64,000 nucleotides of DNA, from positions 1-64,000 of the forward strand of contig NZ_JANCMW010000010.1 of the NCBI RefSeq assembly GCF_029207565.1, in the 5' to 3' direction. Each line of letters opens with the position of its first letter. Position 1 is the stretch's first letter. This DNA comes from Marinobacter iranensis (lineage in GTDB: Bacteria; Pseudomonadota; Gammaproteobacteria; Pseudomonadales; Oleiphilaceae). Below, in pieces: positions 16,894-26,078 of this stretch. The position numbers and the translations under genes were made by a program. The notes under the pieces are model-generated. The model ran no database searches and was not told where the DNA came from. It saw only the letters and a list, made by a program, of their open reading frames with translations.

Positions 16894-17757
16894 ATGCCCC
16901 TCAATCGACATTCTTCAACACCGGATTCCGCTGGCTTGCCACGACTGCGCGGCGAAGCCCTGTGCGCCGGATACAATGGCCGGCAAGTGCTGGCGGATGT
17001 GGATTTCACGGTGCGGGACAGCAGCGTCACCGTTCTGCTTGGGCCAAACGGTTCTGGTAAGTCCACCCTGCTCAAAACCCTGGCGCGGACACTGGCGCCC
17101 AGCGCCGGCAAGGTGCTTCTGGACGGTACCGATATCCATCGGCAATCCACCAGGGCCGTGGCGCAGCGGCTGGGGATACTGCCACAGAGTCCCTCGGCGC
17201 CGGATGGCCTGACGGTGAGGGAGTTGGTAGGGCTCGGTCGCTTTCCCTACCAGAGCCTGATGCGCCAGTGGTCCAGGCACGATGACGCCGCTGTTGAGGA
17301 GGCCATGGCCGTGGCTGATGTGGCCACCTTCGCGGACCGGCCGGTGGATGCCCTGAGCGGCGGGCAACGCCAGCGTTGCTGGATTGCCATGGTGCTGGCC
17401 CAGGAGACGGAGCTGTTACTGCTGGACGAGCCCACCACCTTCCTTGATCTGAAGGTACAGGTGGATCTACTGGAACTGTTGGTGTCCCTGGCTCATCAGA
17501 AGGGGCGGACATTGCTGGTGGTGCTCCATGACCTGAACCTGGCCGCCGCCTATGCCGACCGGCTGGTGATGATGAAGGCGGGCAGGATTCTGCACGACGG
17601 CCCGCCCGAGACGGTTTTTACCGCTGCCAACCTCAAGCAGGTGTTTGACCTCGACGCCCAGGTTATCCGTGAGCCCCTGGCGGGCCGGCCGGTTTGTGTA
17701 CCGGTCAAGCGGTCGCTGGCGGGCGGCGCAGCCAGGCCCTCGGTGGCAACGGTATGA
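16894..17757 (+). CDS. Siderophore ABC transporter ATPase
   Basis: A 287-aa FepC-type ATPase. Walker A is GPNGSGKST, the signature is LSGGQRQR, Walker B is LLLLDEPTTFLD, and the H-loop is VLHDLNL. It probably energises the permease pair encoded divergently at 13808-15864. The gene overlaps the downstream 2Fe-2S protein gene by 4 nt (ATGA). Confidence 0.93.
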   Translation: MPLNRHSSTPDSAGLPRLRGEALCAGYNGRQVLADVDFTVRDSSVTVLLGPNGSGKSTLLKTLARTLAPSAGKVLLDGTDIHRQSTRAVAQRLGILPQSPSAPDGLTVRELVGLGRFPYQSLMRQWSRHDDAAVEEAMAVADVATFADRPVDALSGGQRQRCWIAMVLAQETELLLLDEPTTFLDLKVQVDLLELLVSLAHQKGRTLLVVLHDLNLAAAYADRLVMMKAGRILHDGPPETVFTAANLKQVFDLDAQVIREPLAGRPVCVPVKRSLAGGAARPSVATV

Positions 17758-18680
17758 GCACGGCCGCACACCGGTTCTGCACCGTCGAAAGTGTGCAGGC
17801 CGGCGATCCTCTAGCCGGCACTGCCACCCATGCCGCCAGAAACCTCCTGATCAGTTGGCCGCGGCCAAAATGGTCCCGCAGTCTGCGAATTGCACGGGAT
17901 ATGGACGACGACCTGGCCGAACGGATAAATCGCCTTGCCGCCAACGGGCGTCGGGTAAACCTGATCGATCAGCGTAGTCGCCCGGCCTTCAGCCACCGTA
18001 TTTACCTGCTGCCTGAAGGTCGCTGTTTCGATCTTGCCCGCAGTGACCTGCATGCTTTTCTGGCGGCGCTGGAATCCGGCAGCGATCTGGCTGGTTGGCG
18101 CGGCGTGGCTATAACGCAGTCCCTTGTGCTCTGCTGTACCCATGGCCGCAAGGATAAGTGCTGTGCCAAGTTTGGCTACGCAGCCTACCAGGAGTTGGCC
18201 GGGACGGTAGAGGACCGGAAGCTGCCGTTTGAAGTCTGGGAAAGCTCTCACCTGGGAGGATGCCGGCTTGCCGCCAGCGTGATGGTGTTTCCCGCGATGC
18301 GCAAATATGGCCGGGTGGCATCGGAGCAGGTGTTGCCCCTGCTGCAACACGAGGCTGACGGTATTCCCTACCTGCCCTGTTATCGGGGCCAGTCCCTGCT
18401 CACTCCGGCCCAACAGTGTGCCGAGATCTCAGCCCTGGAGTGGCTGGAGGCACATGAAATCTCCGCCAGCCTTGCGGTAATGCCTGAAGCCGCCTGTAGT
18501 GATGATAAGGACGGTAAGGAGGTCACCGTTCAGGTCAACTGGACCTCGGAAGACGCTTCTGGTGCCTTGGTGGCCCGATGCGGCACCACCGAGGTTATGC
18601 GCGTGGATACCTGTGCAGACCTGGACGAGGGCCCAACGGCGTCCACCTGCTGGATCGTAAAAGACATCAGGCCGCTTTGA
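17754..18680 (+). CDS. Sucraseferredoxin-like [2Fe-2S] protein, candidate siderophore reductase
   Basis: A 308-aa sucrase/ferredoxin-like protein with a thioredoxin-type [2Fe-2S] fold. Putative ligands are seen in CCTHGRKDKCCAKFG and the family motif SSHLGGCRLAASVMVFP. The start overlaps the ATPase stop (ATGA), showing it belongs to the iron-uptake operon. Proteins of this type next to siderophore ABC genes are thought to reduce the imported ferric complex, an FhuF-like role; that role is inferred here. Its last 32 nt are nearly repeated at 20611. Confidence 0.8.
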   Translation: MSTAAHRFCTVESVQAGDPLAGTATHAARNLLISWPRPKWSRSLRIARDMDDDLAERINRLAANGRRVNLIDQRSRPAFSHRIYLLPEGRCFDLARSDLHAFLAALESGSDLAGWRGVAITQSLVLCCTHGRKDKCCAKFGYAAYQELAGTVEDRKLPFEVWESSHLGGCRLAASVMVFPAMRKYGRVASEQVLPLLQHEADGIPYLPCYRGQSLLTPAQQCAEISALEWLEAHEISASLAVMPEAACSDDKDGKEVTVQVNWTSEDASGALVARCGTTEVMRVDTCADLDEGPTASTCWIVKDIRPL

Positions 18681-18802
18681 TCAACGCTTGAGGGGGATAT
18701 AAAGCTAATGGCCAAGTTGTCGGCCGGTTGGGGAAAGTGGAGTGGACGGCCTGTATAGTCTAGGCTCTACCAGGTACAGGTTTCCTGTCGGAGAATTCAA
18801 AT

Positions 18803-19252
18803 ATGAGTATTCGAGTCCTTGTTCTTCTCGCGCTTTCGATCACCACCCTCGCAGCCAGCGCCGCCGATGGGCTAATTACAGTCGCCAGTCCCCATACTGC
18901 GCTGGCGACCATGGACCGGTTGGAAACCATCGTTAAGGATCGAGGCCTGAAAGTGTTTGCCCGAATTGACCACTCCGCTGGTGCGGAACGCCTCGGTTCG
19001 TCACTGCGACCGACCGAGCTACTGATATTCGGGAACCCGAAAGGCGGTACTCCACTCATGCAGTGCGCCCAGTCAGCGGGTATTGATCTTCCCCTCAAAG
19101 CCCTCGTGTGGGAGGACGCCGACGGTCAGGTATGGCTGGGTTACAACGACCCGGAGTGGTTGGCGCAAAGACACGGTGTTCCCGAATGCCCGGTCGCCAG
19201 CAATCTGGCAGGCGCACTATCGGGTATGGCAGCGGATGCTACGACACCGTAG
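18803..19252 (+). CDS. Secreted DUF302 protein
   Basis: A 149-aa protein with a signal peptide (about residues 1-20, ending ASAAD) and one DUF302 domain (HSAGAERLGSSLRPTELLIF, GNPKGGTPLMQC). DUF302 proteins are often linked to oxidative or metal stress but have no proven activity. The gene ends within the convergent TetR gene (14-nt overlap). Confidence 0.88.
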   Translation: MSIRVLVLLALSITTLAASAADGLITVASPHTALATMDRLETIVKDRGLKVFARIDHSAGAERLGSSLRPTELLIFGNPKGGTPLMQCAQSAGIDLPLKALVWEDADGQVWLGYNDPEWLAQRHGVPECPVASNLAGALSGMAADATTP

Positions 19253-19880
19253 CGCCCGGATGGGTTAAACGGCGGTCTTGATCGACCCTGTATGCGTCAA
19301 GGATTGAGGCCATATCTTCGCCCAGTTCGGTCAGCGCCTGTGGTGGAAGCTTTCGCTCCGCGATGGACCGTATCCCCATGATCTGTCCCTGAAGCAGTCG
19401 CGCCAGACGTCCGCAATCCGTGGACGCCTTAAGCTCCCCCCGCTGTTTGGCGTCCTCCAGCAATGTCCGGAACGCGTGTTCAATCTGTTCCAGAAAGGCC
19501 TGGGCCTGTTTCGACAGGCCCGGATGGGTGTGGCTCGCTTCCAGCAGGGTTTTGACAATCATACAAGCGCGGGAGGGTGCCGCGCCGGGCCTGGCGCAGC
19601 CTCTGGCGATGGTTTGCAGGTAGGCTTTCAGGCCCTCAATGATGGTGGTATGACCGGCCATGTGGGTGGCAAGTTCGCGGCCGCCGGCTTCGGCATAGTG
19701 GGCCAGCGCTTCGGAATAAAGCGCATCTTTGCTACCGAACGCCGCGTAAATACTACCCGGACGCATGTCCAGCGTTTCCTCAATCTGTTTCATGGAGCTC
19801 CCATGATACCCCTTTGCCCAGAACAGATTTACGGCATTTGCCAAAGCCACGTCGCGGTCAAAGCTGGGAGGTCGGGCCAT
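19239..19880 (-). CDS. TetR/AcrR-family repressor
   Basis: A 213-aa regulator with an N-terminal TetR helix-turn-helix (about residues 10-55: ALANAVNLFWAKGYHGSS, RPGSIYAAFGSKDALY) and a C-terminal ligand-binding domain. It is divergent from the carboxymuconolactone decarboxylase-like gene at 19995, and two palindromic sites lie between them, the normal layout for a repressor controlling itself and its neighbour. The inducer is unknown. Confidence 0.93.
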   Translation of the reverse strand: MARPPSFDRDVALANAVNLFWAKGYHGSSMKQIEETLDMRPGSIYAAFGSKDALYSEALAHYAEAGGRELATHMAGHTTIIEGLKAYLQTIARGCARPGAAPSRACMIVKTLLEASHTHPGLSKQAQAFLEQIEHAFRTLLEDAKQRGELKASTDCGRLARLLQGQIMGIRSIAERKLPPQALTELGEDMASILDAYRVDQDRRLTHPGATVS

Positions 19881-19924
19881 GGATCACCTTGCATAGGTTG
19901 TTGAGCTTATGTTCAATTATATCT

Positions 19925-19977
19925 TGAGTGATCGATCAAAAACAGTTACCGTTAAGTTGTAATTGAGCGATCACTCA
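19925..19977. promoter_or_regulatory. Paired palindromic operators, probably for the TetR protein
   Basis: Two related 14-bp palindromes, TGAGTGATCGATCA (19925-19938) and TGAGCGATCACTCA (19964-19977), are spaced 39 bp centre to centre between the divergent tetR-like and CMD genes. The shared core GATC with inverted TGAG arms is what a TetR dimer pair would bind. Confidence 0.7.
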
Positions 19978-19994
19978 TAAACTAGGAGGTGAAC

Positions 19995-20549
19995 ATGAAA
20001 CGGTTTACGCTACACGATGCGCATTCCGCACCGGAAGGTTCCAGACACCTGCTGGAAAAGTCCCAGAAGGGTTTTGGCATGATCCCCAGCCTGCATGCCG
20101 TGATGGCGGAGTCTCCACAAGTTTTGGAAGGCTACCAGAAGCTACATGCACTGGTTCTGGAGAGCAGCTTCGATAACGAAGAGAAAACCGTGGTCTGGCA
20201 GACCATTAGCGTTGAGAACTCTTGCCATTACTGCGTTCCGGCGCATACCGGTATCGCTAAAATGATGGAAGTTCCCGACAACATCATTAACGCACTTCGG
20301 GATGAAACACCGCTGCCCAGTGACAAGCTTGAGGCGTTGCGTACATTCACCCTGGCCGTTATGAGAAAGCACGGTAACGTCGACCGGGAAGATCTGGATG
20401 CGTTCCTCGGTGCCGGGTACAACAACCGTCAGGTGCTTGAAGTGATTCTGGTATTGTCACAGAAGGTGATGAGTAACTACATCAACCACATCGCCGAAAC
20501 GCCGGTTGATGAGCCATTCAAGAAATTTGCCTGGAGCAAGACGCCATAA
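19995..20549 (+). CDS. Carboxymuconolactone decarboxylase/AhpD-like protein
   Basis: A 184-aa all-helical protein with the AhpD-type redox motif SCHYCVPAH near residue 76. Start at the ATG at 19995, with AGGAGG five nt upstream. CxxC-containing members act as peroxidases or thiol reductases rather than decarboxylases, so a peroxide or electrophile detoxification role is likely. Probably repressed by the adjacent TetR protein through the two operators. Confidence 0.88.
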   Translation: MKRFTLHDAHSAPEGSRHLLEKSQKGFGMIPSLHAVMAESPQVLEGYQKLHALVLESSFDNEEKTVVWQTISVENSCHYCVPAHTGIAKMMEVPDNIINALRDETPLPSDKLEALRTFTLAVMRKHGNVDREDLDAFLGAGYNNRQVLEVILVLSQKVMSNYINHIAETPVDEPFKKFAWSKTP

Positions 20550-20624
20550 TTCTGACCACGCCGGGATATCGGCTCCGGAATGGCTTGAGGCGCGGGGCCC
20601 CGGCGATTTTCTGGATCGGTAAAA

Positions 20625-20655
20625 ACATCAGGCCGCGTTGATAGCGGCCTGATGT
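20625..20655 (-). terminator. Terminator of the minus-strand TonB receptor gene
   Basis: A perfect 12-bp stem (20625-20636 with 20644-20655, 7-nt loop) is followed on the minus strand by TTTTTA. It lies 35 nt beyond the receptor stop. Confidence 0.85.
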
Positions 20656-20689
20656 CTGGTTTCTGCCAATCCCCTGTTTACCAATCCGC

Positions 20690-22777
20690 TTACCAATCCA
20701 CCCCATAGGTCAGCATCACCGTGCGGCCCGGTGCGGTGGTGTATTGGGTGTCGAAATTGTAGATCTGTGAGATCACCGGGAAGTAGTCTTCGTTCAGCAG
20801 GTTGCTGATCGCCAGGGTGATGTCGCCGTTACCGGTCCGCCATTTGCTGGTCAGGTCCAGCACGGTGAAGGACTCCACTTCACCTACCCCGAATCCGCTG
20901 CCACTGAAGCGGTCCCGGTCACCCACCACCATGGCTTGCAGGCGGTTGGTCCAGCGTGCCGTGGTGTCGTGTTCCACGTAGCCGGTTACCTTGAGCGGCG
21001 GAATGCGGTTGCCGGCCAGGTAGGTGTCATAACTGCCGTTATCGTCCGAGTCCACCTTGCCTTCCAGCCAGGTGAAGGTGCCACCGGTGCTCAGGCCGCT
21101 CGTGGGATAGACATTGAATTCCGCTTCGAAACCGTAGATGCGCTCAGGGCTCCGGAGCACCGGGATGGGTTCGTTGGCGTTGGCCGCTGCCAGGCTGGTG
21201 CCCAGCTCGGATTCACTATAGAACAGTGCCAGGGCAAGATCGGCGCGATCCCATACTGCCTCGGTACCAAGCTCATAGTTGTCGACGACCTGCGGCTCCG
21301 GGCGGATCTGGTCAAGCGAGGTGCCCTGCTGGGGCTGGCGCAGGGTGCGGCCGATCTCGGGCACGGTGAAGCCCTGGGAGAAGCTGGCGGTAGCCGCCCA
21401 GACATCGTTCACCTGGTATCGGGCGCCGGTATTGAACACGGTTTCGCTGTATTCCAGTTCTCCGCCCTCGACATCCGCACCGAAGACCGTGGTGTAGTCG
21501 TCCACTTCAAACCAGAATTTCTCGTACCGCACACCGGCATTGACGGTCCATTTTGGATTCAGCTGGAGCTCCGCCTGCAGGAAAGGCGCCACGCTGTTCT
21601 GGTCCATCTCCGGCACGAAGGTACGCCCGTCTTCCAGTGGTTGGGAGGTGGTTTCCATCAGGGTATCCAGCCCCCAGAGCAGTTTGGCACCGGACATGAC
21701 GTCGAACGGTGTCTCGAAGTCGAGGCGTGAGCCAATGCGTTCGGATTCGGTTAGTGACTGGCCGCCACCGGGATAGAAAGTGGCGAAGTAGCCGAAACGG
21801 GTCATGTAGTCGCGATAGTAGAGTTGCGCGCCCAGTGAGGTATCGCCGAACAACTGACGGTCGCTGTAGGTCAGGTTCACGTTCAGGTTTTCAGTGCCCT
21901 GATCCTTGCCGCCCGGGTCGCCTTTAACAGCCCGGGTTTTCTGTTCGCCGTACACACCGGGCTCCAGGACATAGTTGGTGTCCTGTTTGATGTCGTAGTA
22001 GCTGGTGGTCAGTTCCAGCCGTTTGTCAGCATCCAGGTCAAAGCCGAGTTTGGCCAGAAGGTCGAACTCGCGGGAGTCGGCGATACCGCCCTGGCCGTTC
22101 GGGTCCGGTGGAATGCGGTCACCATCGGCATCGAAGAAATTGGCCCGCTGCTCATAGGAACCACGGAACTGGTAGTCAAAGTCGCCGGAGCCGCCGATCA
22201 CGCTCTGGGACAGTCCGAATTGCTCGCTGTCCTTGATGTGTTCGGTGGAAAATCCGCCGTTCAGCTCGGTACGGAAAAGGGGCGCACCCTTCTCATTCTT
22301 GCGGGTGATAATGTTGATGATACCGCCGGTGCCACCGAACCCGTAAACGCCGTTGGAACCCCGGATAACTTCGATGCGCTCGATCGATGACGGATCGATG
22401 GAGTTCAGGGAGTGCAGGCCGTCCCGCAGGCTGATGGTCTGGGGAATGCCGTCAATCAGCACGAAAAGGTTGCGGCCCCGCAAGGTCTGGGCAACAGTGG
22501 TTAAGCCGTGGGTAGAGGGCGCCAGGCCGGGCACCGTTTTGGCTAGGATGTCGCCAATGTTGCCGCCCAGGGCGGATTGCTTGTCGATCTGGTCGCGATC
22601 AACGACTGTCACTGCGCCAGGGTTGACGTTCAGTGAGTCCAGGCCGCGAGTGGCGGTGACTTCAAGTGTATCCAGGGATTGTGGGGATTTTCCGGTGCCT
22701 TCCTGTGCGGTTGCAGTGGTAGCGCATCCCAGCGCGACAATCAGTGAAAAACGTAGCTTGTTGATTTGTTGGGGCAT
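20690..22777 (-). CDS. TonB-dependent siderophore receptor
   Basis: A 695-aa receptor starting at the ATG at 22777 behind CAGGTGT; the longer GTG start at 22804 is less likely. It has a signal peptide (about residues 1-25, TATAQ), a plug with LDTLEVTATRG, LFVLIDGIPQ and IEVIRGSNGVYGFGGTGGI, and a C-terminal barrel ending LTYGVDW. There is no STN domain. Monocistronic, with a Fur box upstream and a strong terminator downstream. The ligand is unknown. Confidence 0.93.
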   Translation of the reverse strand: MPQQINKLRFSLIVALGCATTATAQEGTGKSPQSLDTLEVTATRGLDSLNVNPGAVTVVDRDQIDKQSALGGNIGDILAKTVPGLAPSTHGLTTVAQTLRGRNLFVLIDGIPQTISLRDGLHSLNSIDPSSIERIEVIRGSNGVYGFGGTGGIINIITRKNEKGAPLFRTELNGGFSTEHIKDSEQFGLSQSVIGGSGDFDYQFRGSYEQRANFFDADGDRIPPDPNGQGGIADSREFDLLAKLGFDLDADKRLELTTSYYDIKQDTNYVLEPGVYGEQKTRAVKGDPGGKDQGTENLNVNLTYSDRQLFGDTSLGAQLYYRDYMTRFGYFATFYPGGGQSLTESERIGSRLDFETPFDVMSGAKLLWGLDTLMETTSQPLEDGRTFVPEMDQNSVAPFLQAELQLNPKWTVNAGVRYEKFWFEVDDYTTVFGADVEGGELEYSETVFNTGARYQVNDVWAATASFSQGFTVPEIGRTLRQPQQGTSLDQIRPEPQVVDNYELGTEAVWDRADLALALFYSESELGTSLAAANANEPIPVLRSPERIYGFEAEFNVYPTSGLSTGGTFTWLEGKVDSDDNGSYDTYLAGNRIPPLKVTGYVEHDTTARWTNRLQAMVVGDRDRFSGSGFGVGEVESFTVLDLTSKWRTGNGDITLAISNLLNEDYFPVISQIYNFDTQYTTAPGRTVMLTYGVDW

Positions 22778-22828
22778 TATCAGACACCTGATGGTTGTTT
22801 GCACACAGGTGCGGAATCTAAACTAAAT

Positions 22829-22847
22829 GTAATTGATTATCAATACC
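22829..22847. promoter_or_regulatory. Fur box upstream of TonB receptor
   Basis: On the minus strand the site has a perfect TGATAATCA core and matches the Fur consensus at 14 of 19 positions. It is about 50 nt upstream of the receptor start at 22777. Confidence 0.7.
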
Positions 22848-22855
22848 GATAAAGG

Positions 22856-22884
22856 TGTAACAGGTTGCTCTTTACCGTGTCAGG
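22856..22884 (+). promoter_or_regulatory. ECF-type promoter for the DUF547 operon
   Basis: TGTAAC (22856-22861), a 17-bp spacer, then GTCAGG (22879-22884), 50 nt before the DUF547 start. One of 13 matching sites in the window. Confidence 0.75.
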
Positions 22885-22933
22885 GTGGGTAGTTAAATCC
22901 ACCGAGTGAACCATCAGCAATGAGGAGTATGGA

Positions 22934-23779
22934 GTGACCAAGCCCAGACTGTTTATACCATGCCTTTTCCTGTTCGGCCTGATCCTTTCCACCAATGCCA
23001 GCGCGGACAACGCATTGTTTGAGCCGTATCAGGCGTTACTGACAGACCACCTGACAGAGGCTGAAACACCGGATGGAGGGCTGGTTTCAGCCTTTGATTA
23101 CGAGGCCGCACTGAGCGAGCCGGAAACAGAGAAGCTGTTGGCGGACCAGCGTGAGAGGCTGGCCGGGTTCGACATCGCTTCCCTGGAGGGCAGGGAGGAA
23201 TCCGTTGCCTTCTGGATCAACACCTACAACTTTTTCATGCTGGATCAGATCCTGTCAGAACAGCCTGGCGGAAAACTGGTGTCTTCGGTATGGGATTACG
23301 GCGGACGGGTGAATCCGTTCGTGGACAATGTCTTTGAGCGGGAGAAATTTGTCATTGGTGGCGAGGAGTACAGCCTGAACCGGATGGAAAAAGGCATTCT
23401 GCTCGGCGACAACTATGCTGACAGGGGCTGGAAGGATGTCCGGGTTCACTTTGCGGTGAACTGTGCATCCGTTGGTTGCCCGCCATTGCGGAACACGATC
23501 TATACCGCTGACAACCTTGAGGACCTGCTGGCCGAGAATACCCGGCGGGCGTTCAATACCGATCGTCACCTGAAGGTTGAGGGCGATTCGCTCTACGTGA
23601 CCGAGTTGTTCAAGTGGTATGAAGAGGACTTCGTGGAAGCTGCAGGCTCGGGAAAGGCATTCATTGAACAATCGGCGGATACCTCGGTAGCAGACCGTGT
23701 TGCCGATACCTCGACCATGAAGTTCATTGATTACGACTGGGCGCTGAACAAGCCAGACAACTTTCCGGAATTCCGTTAG
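22934..23779 (+). CDS. Exported DUF547 protein
   Basis: A 281-aa protein with GTG start at 22934 and GAGGAG 6 nt upstream. A signal peptide (residues 1-24, TNASA) is followed by a DUF547 domain with VAFWINTYNFFMLDQIL and VHFAVNCASVGCPPL; the invariant Cys/His region suggests a thiol-linked or hydrolase-like activity that has not been established. First gene of the operon with the rhodanese and YeeE transporter genes, behind an ECF-type promoter. Confidence 0.9.
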   Translation: MTKPRLFIPCLFLFGLILSTNASADNALFEPYQALLTDHLTEAETPDGGLVSAFDYEAALSEPETEKLLADQRERLAGFDIASLEGREESVAFWINTYNFFMLDQILSEQPGGKLVSSVWDYGGRVNPFVDNVFEREKFVIGGEEYSLNRMEKGILLGDNYADRGWKDVRVHFAVNCASVGCPPLRNTIYTADNLEDLLAENTRRAFNTDRHLKVEGDSLYVTELFKWYEEDFVEAAGSGKAFIEQSADTSVADRVADTSTMKFIDYDWALNKPDNFPEFR

Positions 23780-23867
23780 AAGCAAATACAATAAAAACAC
23801 GGCTATGCATTCCTTTCTATTGATTTCATAATGAATGTTCAAAAATGACAGTCACAGGAGAAATGCC

Positions 23868-24824
23868 ATGAGCCGTTTATTAGCGATTGTTCTGGTCTTT
23901 GCCAGTTCGCTGGCAATGGCCAAAGGTGGCGAAACATCGCCTCTGGTGGATGCCGATTGGCTAAACGGAAATCTTGACCGGGAAAACCTTGTGATCCTGG
24001 ATGTTCGTTCCGGCATCGATAATGGGGGTGACCGCAGCAGCTTTCAGGAAGCTCACATTCCCGGCTCCATCTACAGCAGCTACACCGGCGATGGCTGGCG
24101 GGAAAGCCGGGACGGTGTCGCTGGGCTTCTGCCCCCGGTTGCTAGCCTGGAACGCCTGATTGGTGGTCTCGGAATCGGGAATGACGACACCGTAGTCATT
24201 GTGCCCGCAGGCACTGGTGCGACAGACTTTGGCAGTGCAGCCCGGGTGTACTGGACCTTCCGTGTATTGGGCCATGATGATGTGACCATCCTTAATGGCG
24301 GTTTCGCCGGTTGGAAGGCCGAAGGGCACGAGATCGCCAGTGGCGAAGGTGACCAGCCCGCTGTTACAGAATTCGAGGGTACGCTCCAGCAGGATCTGAT
24401 TGCCTCACTGGAGGAAGTCGAGGAGGCCCGGGGCACTCAGGCCCAGCTGGTGGATGCCCGCCCGTCGGACTATTTCCGGGGTGAAAACCAGTCGCCGGCC
24501 GCCCGGGCGCCAGGCACGATTCCCGACTCACGCAGCCTGCCCCACGTGGGTTTCCTGGGTGAACGTGACCAGGCCTGGTACCTCAATGAAGACAGCATTA
24601 CCGCGCAGGTAAACGAGGCTGAACTGGATCCCGGCACCCGTACCATTGCCTTCTGCAATACTGGCCACTGGGCTGCCACGGACTGGTTTGTGCTGAGTGA
24701 GTTGGCGGGATTTGAAGAAGTTGCGCTGTATGACGGTTCCATGGCCGAGTGGTCCCAGGACAGTGATCGCCCGCTGCAGGTCGCCAAGAAAGGCCTGAGC
24801 AGGCTTCTGGATGTGTTTAACTGA
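23868..24824 (+). CDS. Periplasmic two-domain rhodanese sulfurtransferase
   Basis: A 318-aa protein starting at the ATG at 23868 behind CAGGAG. A signal peptide (residues 1-18, SLAMA) precedes two rhodanese domains. The C-terminal domain has an active-site cysteine in AFCNTGHWA; the N-terminal domain has VPAGTGATD in that position and is likely structural. It would transfer sulfane sulfur from thiosulfate or persulfides in the periplasm. The next gene is a sulfur-compound transporter, supporting a thiosulfate or sulfide-handling role. Confidence 0.9.
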   Translation: MSRLLAIVLVFASSLAMAKGGETSPLVDADWLNGNLDRENLVILDVRSGIDNGGDRSSFQEAHIPGSIYSSYTGDGWRESRDGVAGLLPPVASLERLIGGLGIGNDDTVVIVPAGTGATDFGSAARVYWTFRVLGHDDVTILNGGFAGWKAEGHEIASGEGDQPAVTEFEGTLQQDLIASLEEVEEARGTQAQLVDARPSDYFRGENQSPAARAPGTIPDSRSLPHVGFLGERDQAWYLNEDSITAQVNEAELDPGTRTIAFCNTGHWAATDWFVLSELAGFEEVALYDGSMAEWSQDSDRPLQVAKKGLSRLLDVFN

Positions 24825-24849
24825 TCTGTTTTAGACAAGTGGATGTGTG

Positions 24850-26064
24850 ATGGCTGATTCCGCAGTTCTCCAGCCCGGGCTTCAGCAGCCCGGCTGGCAG
24901 GTGGACCGTTTTATCGTATCAACCGCGCTGGTGGGCCTTGCCCTGCTGGGTGGGTTGATCTGGCTGGAAACCGCCCCATTCATGGTAGCGCTGTTTGTCG
25001 TTGGCACCGTGCTGGGTATGGCTCTGTACCACGGTGCCTTTGGCTTTACTGCCGGCTGGCGAAATCTGGTGGTGAAGAAACGTGGTGCTGGTATGCGCGC
25101 CCAGTTGCTGCTGTTCGGGGTAACCTCGCTGATCATGGTGCCCATGCTCCACAGTGGGCAGGCCGGCCTGGTGGGTGCGGTTGCACCCGTGGGTACGTCC
25201 CTGGTGGTGGGCTCCTTTCTGTTTGGTATTGGTATGCAGCTGGGCGGTGGTTGCGGTTCCGGCACGCTGTTCACCGTGGGGGCCGGCAATATCCGTATGG
25301 TTGTGACGCTGGTGTTCTTTATTGCCGGTGCGGTTCTTGGCTCCATCCACCTGCCCTGGTGGCTGGACCAGCCCGGGTTTGACCCGGTGCCGCTGGTCAA
25401 CAGTTTCGGTATCAGCGGTGCCATTCTCGTACAGTTTGTCGGGCTCGGGCTGATTGCCTGGTGGGTTAACCGCATTGAGCGCAAGGCTCATGGCTCCGTC
25501 GAACGGGATGAACTGCTGTGGAAAAGCCAGGGGCATGGGGTTTTCCGAACCATACTCAGTGGCCGCTGGCCGTTCACCTGGGCGATCCTGATTCTGGCGG
25601 CCGGTAACGCGCTCACCCTGGCCATCGGCGGGGCGCCCTGGAGCATTACCTTCGCGTTCAACGTCTGGGGAGCCAAAGCCCTGGAGGTGGTCGGCGTGAA
25701 CATGTCCCAGTTCGAGTTCTGGACCTGGGAGTATCCGGCCATGGCGCTGAAGGATTCGGTGCTTACCAATATCCCCTCGGTGATGAACTTCGGGCTGCTG
25801 CTTGGCGCCATGCTGGCGGCGGGCCTGGCCAACCGCTTTAACCAGGCCAGTCGCATCCGCCCGGAAGGTCGCCAGTTCCTGGCTGCCGTGGTGGGCGGCC
25901 TGCTGTTGGGTTATGGCGCCCGGCTCGGCTTTGGCTGCAACATCGGGGCGCTGTTTTCCGGCATTGCTTCCGCCAGCCTGCACGCCTGGGTATGGTTTGC
26001 CAGCGCCTTTGCCGGCTCGCTGATCGGTATTCGCCTACGGCCCTGGTTCCGGTTACCCAACTGA
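24850..26064 (+). CDS. YeeE/YedE-type sulfur-compound transporter
   Basis: A 404-aa inner-membrane protein with about nine to ten hydrophobic segments and two internal Sulf_transp repeats, each carrying its hallmark cysteine: GGGCGSGTLFTVG (about residue 135) and GFGCNIGALFSG (about residue 362). YeeE takes up thiosulfate in characterised bacteria. Placement behind a periplasmic rhodanese suggests sulfur is delivered across the membrane. ATG at 24850; the ribosome site is weak, consistent with coupling to the upstream gene. Confidence 0.9.
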   Translation: MADSAVLQPGLQQPGWQVDRFIVSTALVGLALLGGLIWLETAPFMVALFVVGTVLGMALYHGAFGFTAGWRNLVVKKRGAGMRAQLLLFGVTSLIMVPMLHSGQAGLVGAVAPVGTSLVVGSFLFGIGMQLGGGCGSGTLFTVGAGNIRMVVTLVFFIAGAVLGSIHLPWWLDQPGFDPVPLVNSFGISGAILVQFVGLGLIAWWVNRIERKAHGSVERDELLWKSQGHGVFRTILSGRWPFTWAILILAAGNALTLAIGGAPWSITFAFNVWGAKALEVVGVNMSQFEFWTWEYPAMALKDSVLTNIPSVMNFGLLLGAMLAAGLANRFNQASRIRPEGRQFLAAVVGGLLLGYGARLGFGCNIGALFSGIASASLHAWVWFASAFAGSLIGIRLRPWFRLPN

Positions 26065-26078
26065 TGCGGGAGGAAACG

